This document shows positions 7,278 through 14,314 of a stretch of 15,556 nucleotides of DNA, in pieces. Below the pieces are notes generated by a model. It saw only the letters and a list, made by a program, of their open reading frames with translations, ran no database searches and had not been told where the DNA came from. Source of the stretch: Planctomycetota bacterium. Lineage in GTDB: Bacteria; Planctomycetota; Planctomycetia; Pirellulales; Lacipirellulaceae. The DNA is taken from the NCBI GenBank assembly GCA_013151315.1, contig JAADIN010000095.1, positions 1 to 15,556 on the forward strand, in the 5' to 3' direction. The first letter of the stretch is position 1. Every line of letters starts with the position of its first letter. The translations under genes were made by a program, and so were the position numbers.

Positions 7278-7928
7278 ATGCGTCGATTCGTTTTATTGGC
7301 TCTTTGCGTTTCGCTGCTTTCTGCGACCACCGCAGAAGCGCGGCTGTTTTGGCAAACCTACGGGTCCACGATTCCCAGCGAGAGTCCCAGCGGCGAAGGC
7401 TGCGGGGCAGGGTGCTCCTGGAATTGGAATCAAGACTATTTCGTTCCTCGCTATCCTTCGTCGTGCCGTTATGGGCTGTTTAGCCCGTGCAAAACGAGCC
7501 GCTCCACTTCGCCTGCCTGCAAGTGGAGCCACCCCTTCTACCCAGGCTATTGCAGCAACTATGGTCCTTGCCACTACCGGCGGCGTAACCACGTCTATGG
7601 GGCCCGCTGCGGTTGCTCGCCCATTCAAGTTTGCGGAAGCCAAGCAGCCCCCTACTATCTGGGCGACTTCGGTCACCCGGCTCCAACTCCAGAAACCGGC
7701 TATTTGCCGAATGTTGAATCCCCAGGGCTGGCAATCGTGGGAAGCATTTCGGTAGAAGGCGATGGACTGCTGGCAAACCTTGATTTGACGCCTGGAGACG
7801 GTCCTGACGAGCAACGAGTTTTTCTTGGGCCCCAGACGCTTGGGTCCCAGACGGTCGGGCCCAATTTAGACCTACCCGCATTGATGCAGCAATTAGAAAA
7901 GTCGACCTCTCCGCTACCTGCACCGTAA
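7278..7928 (+). CDS. Secreted Cys-rich protein of unknown function
   Basis: The 216-aa product starts with a clear Sec signal peptide (MRRFVLLALCVSLLSATTAEA, likely cleaved after AEA near residue 21). The mature N-terminal half is rich in Cys, Tyr, Trp, Pro and Arg, with about a dozen Cys between residues 40 and 125 in GCGAGC, YCSNYGPC and RCGCSPIQVC patterns, suggesting disulfides or metal binding outside the cytoplasm. The C-terminal half is Cys-free, Gly/Pro/Leu-rich, and contains a short duplicated stretch (GPQTLG / GSQTVG, from a 13-bp direct repeat in the DNA near 7829-7855). AGGGGA lies seven bases before the ATG at 7278, which settles the start against an upstream in-frame ATG at 7206. 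A strong terminator follows. No family recognised. Confidence 0.8.
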   Translation: MRRFVLLALCVSLLSATTAEARLFWQTYGSTIPSESPSGEGCGAGCSWNWNQDYFVPRYPSSCRYGLFSPCKTSRSTSPACKWSHPFYPGYCSNYGPCHYRRRNHVYGARCGCSPIQVCGSQAAPYYLGDFGHPAPTPETGYLPNVESPGLAIVGSISVEGDGLLANLDLTPGDGPDEQRVFLGPQTLGSQTVGPNLDLPALMQQLEKSTSPLPAP

Positions 7929-8022
7929 GAGAAGGTCGCCTGACACCTGAATTTTTTACCAGCAATTCGTCTGGTGGGCCTACTGGGGAGTTTGGCTCAT
8001 TACGACAACGCTGGCCGAGAGT

Positions 8023-8063
8023 AGGCAGATTTTCCACTGGGGAAGTCTGCCTGCTTTCTTTTC
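8023..8063 (+). terminator. Intrinsic terminator after the Cys-rich gene
   Basis: AGGCAGA (8023-8029) pairs perfectly with TCTGCCT (8046-8052). An inner TTCC/GGAA stem extends the hairpin. The T-rich tract GCTTTCTTTT follows at 8053-8062. It lies about 95 bp after the stop of the secreted protein gene and is oriented to end its transcript. Confidence 0.75.
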
Positions 8064-8085
8064 CCAAGTCGACTATTCGATGAAG

Positions 8086-8114
8086 TTCTCACACTCGAAA
8101 GAATTGGGCTATAG
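8086..8114 (+). promoter_or_regulatory. Weak sigma70-like promoter candidate for the RNA candidate
   Basis: TTCTCA (8086-8091) and CTATAG (8109-8114) are 17 bases apart; the overlapping TATAGC at 8110-8115 is the alternative -10. Matches to consensus are partial (about 4 of 6 at best). It would start transcription near 8121, giving an RNA of about 118 nt that ends at the terminator. Confidence 0.2.
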
Positions 8115-8238
8115 CGCACGGGGTGGTCTGGTCGATAGAGATAGTACAAAGTGAACGGGAGGGCGAAACACAACGGTGTTTTGCTTCAGGATAGAGGTCA
8201 TGGCAAGACGACGGATCGACTTGCCATGACCTTTTTTT
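8115..8238 (+). ncRNA. Candidate structured small RNA
   Basis: Between the terminator of the upstream gene and a second, very strong terminator lies about 130 bp with no credible gene. It contains a second stable hairpin: GCGAAACAC (8163-8171) pairs with GTGTTTTGC (8176-8184) across a four-base AACG loop, with one G-U pair. The terminal hairpin follows at 8196-8231. The 5' end is a guess based on a weak promoter. It does not match the landmarks I know for 6S, tmRNA, SRP or RNase P RNA. A dedicated terminator with no gene before it is the main argument. It could instead be a 3'UTR-derived RNA released by read-through of the upstream terminator, or carry the 24-codon ORF at 8080-8154. Confidence 0.35.
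8196..8238 (+). terminator. Strong intrinsic terminator without an obvious gene
   Basis: GGTCATGGCAAG (8196-8207) and CTTGCCATGACC (8220-8231) form a perfect 12-bp stem with a 12-base loop, followed by seven T (8232-8238). Orientation is plus; on the minus strand the hairpin is not followed by a U-tract, so it does not serve the TPR gene. Confidence 0.85.
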
Positions 8239-8247
8239 AGTGGGTTG

Positions 8248-8385
8248 CTAGAGCTTTGTCACAGCTTAATTTGTGAGCCGCACGGCGCTAGCCGCGGGTT
8301 GCGTAGCGGGTTGCCCCTAGGCCCGACGCTAGCGCGTTGCGGCTCACCTCCCTAATTCCAATTCTTCGCTGTGACAAAATTCTAG
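8248..8385. repeat. 138-bp nested palindromic element (REP/MITE-like)
   Basis: Three nested inverted repeats share one centre. The outer 18-bp arms 8248-8265 (CTAGAGCTTTGTCACAGC) and 8368-8385 match 16 of 18. The middle GTGAGCCGCA (8273-8282) pairs perfectly with TGCGGCTCAC (8338-8347). The inner GCGCTAGC (about 8286-8293) pairs with the GCTAGCGC region (about 8328-8335), and CGGG with CCCG. The core resembles the element at 10124-10178 (13 of 15 in each inner arm). No ORF lies inside, so it would have to be moved or spread in trans. Lying 10 bp after the minus-strand TPR stop, it may also act as that gene's 3' hairpin. Confidence 0.7.
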
Positions 8386-8395
8386 TGCGTCTCTT

Positions 8396-9790
8396 TTATT
8401 CTGCCTGAAGCTTCTTAAGCAGCTCTCCTGCTTCTCGGCGGAAGACAAAGAGTCCGCTTTTTGCTTGGAGCAATCTCTCGAGCTCTTTGATCGCGGCCTC
8501 TTTCTTATCTTGCTCGACCATGATCTTCGCAATGAGGAAAGCCGAGTCCAGAGGCACTTGGTTTCGACCCACTTTTTGCAGTGCCGCTTGAAACTCCGCA
8601 GTACGACCCAGGCGATAGAGAATCCACGCTCGGGTGATATTGCCTCCAGGACTTTTAGGGAAATTCCGGGAGTTCATCTCGGCGTATTTCAGAGCTCGCT
8701 CATGATCTGCCACCTCGTCGCTCTGAATCAAAAGCAGCGCCAACAGGTTGGTCGCCGTGAAGTGCGAAGGGTCGAGGCTGATAATCTTGGTCATGGCCTG
8801 TTTGGCCCGCCCGGCTTGGCCCTGCATCTGAGCCACGATGCCGTCTAACAACAAAGCCGTGACCGAATCAGGGGCTTGCCCAAGCAAGGCTTCAGCAATC
8901 GCCTGGGCCTGATCGAGGCTGCCTTGCTGAATAAGCCATTCCGCATAGGATCGGGCAGTTTTGACATCGTTTTTGTTCTCGGCGTAGGCCTTCTCGAAAG
9001 CCTTCTGCGCCTTGCCTACGTCTCCAGCGCGGGAAAACATTTGGGCCAGCGCGACGTAAGGATGGGGCACCTCGGCGTTGAGCTTTCGTGCCTTGCTAAA
9101 CTCGCCCAAGGCTTCTTTGGGTTTGCCGTTTTGAAAAAGAGTTCCCCCCAGCCTTTGATGGGCTGCGGCACTCTCAGGAGCCACTTCAACCCATTGCTCC
9201 AACCACTTCTGGGCCTGATCCCACTGTCGTCGACTCTCGGCAACCGCAGCACGTCCCGCCAGAAGACGAATCGTAAAGTCTTGTTTTCGCTTGGTGTTCT
9301 CACTGAATTTCTGTACCAGGGGATCTGCCAAATTGAAGAGGGCATGCGCCTCGGTAATCCGCCTGCCTGCAAAAGCCTGATCCGCAAGGATCAAATAGGC
9401 TTCGGGGTCCGCGGGGTTGTTGACGACCGAACGCTCCAACAACACGCGCCCTGCCTTGACCGCATTCGCGCTGCGGATCACAAAATGCATCTTCGCGTAA
9501 ATCGTATCCACGGGTGGAAGTTTGGGATATTTTTCCTTTGCAGTTTTCAAAAACTCGAGCGCACCTCCGCTGTCGCCGTTGCGAAAGCGTTGGATTGCCT
9601 TGTCGATCTCCTTGTAGTCATTGTTCGAGAAAGAAACCGCCTTCCCGATGAGGTTTTCCTTGGTCAACTGCTCGAGGCCCGTCTGCTGGGCAACCGCCCA
9701 AGTCGAGGTTAGTGAAATAAACGTCAAAAGAATAGGCAGCTGTGCAAACCAAGTTCGGGTTGCGGCCTGTTTCGTCTTGCTAAAGATCAT
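8396..9790 (-). CDS. Exported TPR protein
   Basis: This 464-aa protein has an N-terminal basic and hydrophobic segment (residues about 1-36, TWFAQLPILLTFISLTSTWA then VAQQ) that fits a Sec signal peptide with cleavage near AVAQ. The rest is alpha-helical with about seven to eight TPR-like units between residues 55 and 455; clear ones are AAAHQRLGGTLFQNGKPKEA, HPYVALAQMFSRAGDVGKAQ and VTALLLDGIVAQMQGQAGRA, each followed by the expected P at the unit end. TPR arrays bind partner proteins or peptides; here probably in the periplasm. The ATG at 9790 has GAGGA six bases upstream, confirming the start. It stands alone, divergent from the permease operon. No enzymatic domain is visible, so the role is unknown. 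Confidence 0.85.
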   Translation of the reverse strand: MIFSKTKQAATRTWFAQLPILLTFISLTSTWAVAQQTGLEQLTKENLIGKAVSFSNNDYKEIDKAIQRFRNGDSGGALEFLKTAKEKYPKLPPVDTIYAKMHFVIRSANAVKAGRVLLERSVVNNPADPEAYLILADQAFAGRRITEAHALFNLADPLVQKFSENTKRKQDFTIRLLAGRAAVAESRRQWDQAQKWLEQWVEVAPESAAAHQRLGGTLFQNGKPKEALGEFSKARKLNAEVPHPYVALAQMFSRAGDVGKAQKAFEKAYAENKNDVKTARSYAEWLIQQGSLDQAQAIAEALLGQAPDSVTALLLDGIVAQMQGQAGRAKQAMTKIISLDPSHFTATNLLALLLIQSDEVADHERALKYAEMNSRNFPKSPGGNITRAWILYRLGRTAEFQAALQKVGRNQVPLDSAFLIAKIMVEQDKKEAAIKELERLLQAKSGLFVFRREAGELLKKLQAE

Positions 9791-10023
9791 GGTTATCCTC
9801 GAAAATGAATGGCCCGAAATGGAACGGGGATCGGCCCCAGTTCGACCGCAGTCAATTGGTCAGTGGGAGTAAGAGATTCAGACGCTTGATCAGTTCATTC
9901 TAGACGAATTCGATATCGTGTCCACGACACGCGGAGGGCTCCGAGGACATTGTGTGCCCAAAAAAGCGAATCTACGTAGGATTGTAGCGTTCCTAGAGGC
10001 TAGCAAAGGAACTCCGGCGGTGC

Positions 10024-10052
10024 TCGACTCTTCTTGGCAGCCCGCCTATAGT
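10024..10052 (+). promoter_or_regulatory. Candidate sigma70-type promoter of the permease-CNNM operon
   Basis: TCGACT (10024-10029, 4 of 6 to TTGACA) and TATAGT (10047-10052, 5 of 6 to TATAAT) are separated by exactly 17 bases. It would give a leader of about 200 bases containing the hairpin at 10079-10114 and the palindromic repeat before the TTG start at 10262. Confidence 0.4.
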
Positions 10053-10078
10053 AAGTGGTTGAGTAGGATTCTGGGATA

Positions 10079-10114
10079 AGTTCCAAATTCGGGTCCAAAC
10101 CGAAAGTTGGAACT
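10079..10114 (+). repeat. Two-part stem-loop in the permease leader
   Basis: AGTTCCAA (10079-10086) pairs perfectly with TTGGAACT (10107-10114), and inside it TTCGG (10088-10092) pairs with CCGAA (10100-10104). There is no T-tract, so it is not a standard terminator. It abuts the palindromic repeat and may be part of the same insertion or a leader structure. Confidence 0.5.
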
Positions 10115-10123
10115 GAGTTGCAA

Positions 10124-10178
10124 GGCGCTAACCTCGGGCCTTACCGCACTCCACCCGAGGCTAGCGCCTACGGCTCAC
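10124..10178. repeat. Second copy of the palindromic intergenic element
   Basis: GGCGCTAACCTCGGG (10124-10138) and CCCGAGGCTAGCGCC (10154-10168) form a 15-bp stem with one wobble pair; CGGCTCAC follows at 10171-10178. The arms match those of the element at 8284-8336 at 13 of 15 positions each, and the flanking CGGCTCAC matches its 8340-8347 end. The left outer GTGAGCCG arm is degenerate here. Confidence 0.65.
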
Positions 10179-10261
10179 GAGGAATATTGGAACTACTGAA
10201 ACTTCCCCTCCGTTCTCTCTGTTATCTCCTGTTCAAAACAAAAAGCCTAAGGAACCTGCGA

Positions 10262-12031
10262 TTGCTCATCGGGCCCGTTTTTAACCGCGAAGTCACCACG
10301 ACCCCACGCAACTGGCGGCTTTATTTTTCGCGGGCCGTTTATGTCGCTGCGCTGTTTGGACTCGTGCTGACCGTCTGGCTTATTCTGATTGGTTCTCAGC
10401 AAGTTCGCGGTTTGGGAGATTTGTCTCGATTCGGCTCCGCCGTCTTCGCCCTCTTGGCACCGCTTCAGTTGGCCATGGCGATCGCGTTCTCGGCTTTGCT
10501 GACCGCCGCTGCCGTAGCCCAGGAAAAAGATCGCCGCACCTTCGACCTGCTGCTCATGACCAATCTTACCAACGTCGAGTTGGTCTTGGGCAAGTTGCTC
10601 GCCAGTATGCTCAATGTCTTGGTCCTGATTGTTGCTGCGACCTCGCTTCTGATGCTGATCACCTTGCTCGGCGGAGTTTCTTACGGGCAAGTTTTTCGCG
10701 TGGTCGGCGTTACGCTCACCGCAGCGGTAGTCGCCGGCAGTCTCGGCTCGACGATCGCGCTCTGGCGAGAAAAAACTTTTCAGTCTTTGGCAATGACTTC
10801 CTTGCTGTTGGTGTTGTGGCTACTCGGCGGAGAGATCCTCGCCTCGGGGGTTTTCGGTGAACAATGGTTCGGAGTCTCGACCGATCAGTGGGCCGTTGTG
10901 CTCACTCCGTTCCGTGCGATTCTTGCAGCCATTCGCCCGTTGGAGACTGCGGAAAACGTGCTTGCCCCATACGGCGGAGCTGTGCCCCTATTCTTAGCCG
11001 TCTCTAGTGCGTTGGCAGTTCTCCTCAACCTCTGGGCCATCTGGCGGGTTCGAGTTTGGAATCCCATGCAGGAAAAACGAGAACCGCGAGAGTCTTCCGA
11101 CCTCGAAACCCCTTTAGCAACTCGCTCTACGCAACCGGTCAAGTCGCGCAAGGTTTGGGATAACCCGATTCTTTGGCGAGAGATCATGACATGGGCGTAC
11201 GGCAAAAAAATTGTCGTGATACGGCTCGTCTATTTGCTCGTGTTCGCAATTTGCGCCATGGCATTGGTTGCCTATTTGGGCGAAGCCGACGGCCGGGTCT
11301 CCCGATCTGCAGCACAGCTTGCCGCGGCCAAGCCAGTCGTCCCGCTAATGTTGCTCGGCTTGGTGCTGGTCAACGCATTGGCGGTCACTTCGATCACCAA
11401 CGAGCGCGACTTGCGGGCGCTCGATTTGTTACTCGTCACCGACTTGACCCCCAAGGAAATCGTCTTAGGAAAATTGGGAGGCGTTTTTTACAATTCCAAG
11501 GAAATGATTCTTCTGCCGATTTTGCTCTGCACCGTGCTGTGGGCTACCGACCATTTGTCGACCGAAAATTTAATTTTTCTTGTCGTCACGCTGCTGGTCA
11601 TGAACCTTTTCGTGGCCATGCTGGGCGTCCATTCGGGCATGGCCTATCTCGAATCGCGAACGGCCGTGGCAGTCAGCCTAAGCACGGTCCTCTTTTTGTT
11701 GTTGGGAATTGCCGTCTGCATGCGTATGATGTTGGCGTTCCAAAGTTCGTTCACCTACCAGTTCCAGGCATTCGCGGCGTTCATGTTGGGCGGCGGGGCA
11801 GGGCTGTTTATGGCGTTGGGCTCTCGCAACCCTTCCAATGCGATCGGGGTCGTGTCGATGGCAACTCCGTTTGCGACTTTTTACGTCATCACCAGTTACT
11901 TGCAAGGAAGCTTTGGAGCGGCCTTTTTGGTGGCCGTGGCGACGTACGGCTTTGCAACCGCGGCCCTGTTGATCCCTGCACTCGACGAATTCGACGTCGC
12001 GACTGGAAGATCGACGGGAGACAATGAGTAA
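10262..12031 (+). CDS. Double-length ABC-2 type permease
   Basis: This protein of about 589 aa is an ABC transporter membrane subunit made of two homologous halves. Each half starts with a short amphipathic entry (LIGPVFNREV; DNPILWREIM) and carries the signature QEKDRRTFDLLLMTNLT (about 87-103) or NERDLRALDLLLVTDLT (about 380-396), about 293 residues apart, each followed by LGKL. About twelve hydrophobic segments are visible, with a hydrophilic Arg/Glu linker at about 270-300. The frame is open back to TTG 10118, but that part translates the palindromic repeat; TTG 10262 has AAGGA (10249-10253) eight bases upstream and starts just before the conserved LLIGPVFNRE, so it is chosen. No ATPase gene adjoins it, so the partner must be elsewhere. 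The substrate is unknown. The gene for a CNNM protein follows after 35 bp. Confidence 0.85.
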   Translation: MLIGPVFNREVTTTPRNWRLYFSRAVYVAALFGLVLTVWLILIGSQQVRGLGDLSRFGSAVFALLAPLQLAMAIAFSALLTAAAVAQEKDRRTFDLLLMTNLTNVELVLGKLLASMLNVLVLIVAATSLLMLITLLGGVSYGQVFRVVGVTLTAAVVAGSLGSTIALWREKTFQSLAMTSLLLVLWLLGGEILASGVFGEQWFGVSTDQWAVVLTPFRAILAAIRPLETAENVLAPYGGAVPLFLAVSSALAVLLNLWAIWRVRVWNPMQEKREPRESSDLETPLATRSTQPVKSRKVWDNPILWREIMTWAYGKKIVVIRLVYLLVFAICAMALVAYLGEADGRVSRSAAQLAAAKPVVPLMLLGLVLVNALAVTSITNERDLRALDLLLVTDLTPKEIVLGKLGGVFYNSKEMILLPILLCTVLWATDHLSTENLIFLVVTLLVMNLFVAMLGVHSGMAYLESRTAVAVSLSTVLFLLLGIAVCMRMMLAFQSSFTYQFQAFAAFMLGGGAGLFMALGSRNPSNAIGVVSMATPFATFYVITSYLQGSFGAAFLVAVATYGFATAALLIPALDEFDVATGRSTGDNE

Positions 12032-12066
12032 ATCATCAATACCGAAACATTCCAGAAGGCCCCCTC

Positions 12067-13332
12067 GTGATCGTGTTGCAACAATTTGCTCCGCTCCTCT
12101 TCGTGATGCTTCTTCTCGGAGCCGGCTCGGGGTTCTTTTCTTGCAGCGAGGCGGCCCTTTTTTCGCTGAAGTCGGACGACCGACGCGCTCTAAAAAACGG
12201 CAGTACCGCTCAGCGGATCGCGATTGACCTACTCGATCAGCCCAATCGATTGCTCACCGCGATTCTGTTCTGGAATCTCATGATCAATATCGTCTACTTC
12301 GCGCTCGCTTCGACGATCGGTATCCAGCTTGAAAAACAAGATCGACGTGCCGAAGCAGGGCTCGTTGCCATTGTCTCTTTGCTGGCAATCATTCTGTTGA
12401 GCGAAATGATTCCCAAAACGGTCGGGGTCTTGCTCCCTCGAAAGATCGCCAGCCTAATTAGTCTTCCTCTTGCCGTTTCGGTTCGCGTTTTCGACCCCGT
12501 CGCTCCCGCTTTTTCTGCAGTCAATCGCGCATCACGACGGCTCCTGCTGCCCGGATTCCGCGCCGAGCCTTATCTTGACATTTCGGACTTGGAAAAAGCG
12601 ATTACCGTCTCGACCACCGACGAAGAACTCGCGGCCCAAGAGCGCACCACGCTGCAAAATATCGTGCTCTTGGCCGACCTTCGCGCCGAAGAACTCATGC
12701 GCCCTCGAACGCAATATCAATCGTTTCGCCCGCCAGTGAGTCTGGCCGATCTGAGAGGGGAAATCACCCGCAGCGGTTATTTGCTGGTCACCGAACTTGA
12801 CAGCGACGAAATTACCGATGCGATTGCGCTAAAACATATGCCGACCATCCCCAGGCAGCACTTGGAGAATTTCGCTCAGCCGGTCGTCTACGTGCCCTGG
12901 TGCGCGTCGGCGGCCGAGGTGTTCGACAAGCTACGGGCCCATGAGTGTGAAGTGGCCGCGATTATCAACGAACTGGGCGAGACGATCGGGATCGTCACCC
13001 TCGAAGACCTTTTGCAAACGGTTTTCGAGGATGAAGCCAGCCGTAGTTCCCGTCTGCTTGAAACCACACCCATTCGCCACCTTGGCGAAAACCTCTGGCG
13101 TGTGACCGGCATGACAAGCCTTCGCCGGCTAGGGCGAAAGTTCAACATGTCGCTGCCCACGAGTAAAAGCACCACCATCGCGGGCATCGTCCAAGAGGTC
13201 CTGGGAAGGTTACCCGTCGAAGGAGAAACGGTTCGCTGGCACGTGTTTCAATTCTTGGTGATCGAAGCAGACCAGCTCGGACAATTGACGGTCGAAATGC
13301 AGGTCGTTGACCAGAAGGGAGCCCCGTCGTGA
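12067..13332 (+). CDS. CNNM/CorC-type membrane protein with CBS pair and CorC_HlyC domain
   Basis: This 421-aa protein has the full CorC/HlyC layout: a DUF21/CNNM membrane domain (residues about 1-165) with FFSCSEAALFSL, LFWNLMIN and LSEMIPKT, a CBS pair (about 190-320) ending in IGIVTLEDLLQTVF, and a CorC_HlyC domain (about 335-415). The family exports or senses Mg2+ or other divalent cations, regulated by nucleotide binding to the CBS pair. The Ser, Asn and Glu positions of the ion site appear kept, but the usual GNN..N motif is changed to WNLMIN and GE to SE. The GTG start at 12067 has AAGG seven bases upstream. It follows the permease after 35 bp and overlaps the next CNNM gene by GTGA, so all three are likely one operon. 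Confidence 0.88.
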   Translation: MIVLQQFAPLLFVMLLLGAGSGFFSCSEAALFSLKSDDRRALKNGSTAQRIAIDLLDQPNRLLTAILFWNLMINIVYFALASTIGIQLEKQDRRAEAGLVAIVSLLAIILLSEMIPKTVGVLLPRKIASLISLPLAVSVRVFDPVAPAFSAVNRASRRLLLPGFRAEPYLDISDLEKAITVSTTDEELAAQERTTLQNIVLLADLRAEELMRPRTQYQSFRPPVSLADLRGEITRSGYLLVTELDSDEITDAIALKHMPTIPRQHLENFAQPVVYVPWCASAAEVFDKLRAHECEVAAIINELGETIGIVTLEDLLQTVFEDEASRSSRLLETTPIRHLGENLWRVTGMTSLRRLGRKFNMSLPTSKSTTIAGIVQEVLGRLPVEGETVRWHVFQFLVIEADQLGQLTVEMQVVDQKGAPS

Positions 13333-14294
13333 TTCTGATTGGCACCCTCTTGGTGGTCGGCCTACTTTTGAGCGCTCTGTTTAGCGGCTCGGAAACCGGT
13401 TTTTATCGCGTAACACGAATCCGACTGGCCACCGAAGCGTTGTCCGGCGATTGGACTTCGCGAGCCCTGCTTTGGTTGGCCAACCAGCCGACACTTTTTA
13501 TTGCGACTACGCTCATTGGCAATAACTTGGCCAACTATGTCACTTCACTTGCGGTGGTGATGGCTTCGCAGCATTGGTTTCCGAACGGCGGAACTTTACC
13601 AAGCGTATTTGGGCTAATCCTGATTGCTCCACTCGTGTTTATCTTAGGGGAGTTGCTGCCCAAGAATCTGTTTTTCGACGCCCCCAATCGACTTCTCAAA
13701 CGGTGCGCTCCGCCGCTGCTGGTTTGCACGTGTCTGTTCGCCCCAATTTCGGGGGTCCTCTGGGCGTTTAGCCGGCTACTCCAACTACTCACCGACACTT
13801 CCCCTCAGGAACTACGACTCACTTTGGCTCGTCGAGAACTGGCCGAACTCTTGACCGAGGGCCACGAAGAAGGAATTCTCCGACCGGCCCAGCAATCCTT
13901 GGCTCAGGCGATGTTGTCGGTGGCGGGGAAGCCGATTCGCAACTTTGTAACCGAAACGGGCCATCTCGTACGCGTCACCACCACGATGAGTAAAAGCGAC
14001 GTCCTGCGCATCGCTCAACGCCATGGACGTACCTTGCTGCCAGTCGAAGAGACTCGCCAAGGTCGCCGTCTGGTCGGTTTTTTGCGCACCGTGGAACTCT
14101 ACTTGGAAGATTCCCCCTCGCTACCCACTCCGCAGCCGATGATTTCGCTTCTCGACCATCAATCGTGTTTGTCTGCTTTGCGGATGCTCAACCAAACGGA
14201 AGATTCGTTGGGACACGTGGTCGACGACCAAGGAAAAACGATCGGCTTTGTCACCGGGCGAGAACTCCGCATGGAATTGCTACGAGCGTCGTAG
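13329..14294 (+). CDS. Second CNNM/CorC-like protein, without CorC_HlyC domain
   Basis: This 321-aa protein is a paralogue of the preceding gene product. The DUF21/CNNM domain (residues about 1-160) carries the canonical motifs: ALFSGSETGFYRV (about 16-28), LIGNNLAN (about 63-70) and LGELLPKN (about 108-115). A CBS pair follows (about 195-320), closing with GKTIGFVTGRELRMEL. The C-terminal CorC_HlyC domain is absent; the protein ends right after the CBS pair. The GTG start overlaps the TGA of the first CNNM gene (GTGA), indicating coupled translation and suggesting a heterodimer, since CNNM domains dimerise. The first copy has divergent ion-site motifs and this one canonical motifs, so this may be the transporting subunit; that is inference. 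Confidence 0.88.
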   Translation: MILIGTLLVVGLLLSALFSGSETGFYRVTRIRLATEALSGDWTSRALLWLANQPTLFIATTLIGNNLANYVTSLAVVMASQHWFPNGGTLPSVFGLILIAPLVFILGELLPKNLFFDAPNRLLKRCAPPLLVCTCLFAPISGVLWAFSRLLQLLTDTSPQELRLTLARRELAELLTEGHEEGILRPAQQSLAQAMLSVAGKPIRNFVTETGHLVRVTTTMSKSDVLRIAQRHGRTLLPVEETRQGRRLVGFLRTVELYLEDSPSLPTPQPMISLLDHQSCLSALRMLNQTEDSLGHVVDDQGKTIGFVTGRELRMELLRAS

Positions 14295-14314
14295 TCAAAA
14301 CACCCGCTTGCGGC

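Larger units (their letters stand above)
7929..8395. other. Gene-poor intergenic region
   Basis: This 467-bp stretch has no long coding frame. It holds the terminator of the Cys-rich gene (8023-8063), a second perfect intrinsic terminator (8196-8238) with a candidate structured RNA before it, a 24-codon possible ORF (ATG 8080 to TGA 8154, no Shine-Dalgarno) and a 138-bp nested palindrome (8248-8385) immediately after the stop of the minus-strand TPR gene. Confidence 0.7.
9791..10261. other. Divergent intergenic region
   Basis: This 471-bp region separates the minus-strand TPR gene from the plus-strand permease. It holds a small perfect hairpin CGTGTC/GACACG (9917-9931), a promoter candidate (10024-10052), a two-part stem-loop (10079-10114) and a palindromic repeat (10124-10178). 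An open frame from TTG 10118 covers the repeat but is not considered coding. Nothing else recognised. Confidence 0.6.

Noticed and set aside
10118..10261. N-terminal extension of the permease from TTG 10118
   Set aside because: It translates the palindromic repeat and has no Shine-Dalgarno; TTG 10262 is well placed.
11173..12027. 284-codon plus-strand ORF overlapping the permease
   Set aside because: Alternate frame of a clear membrane protein gene; Arg/Gly/His-rich shadow composition.
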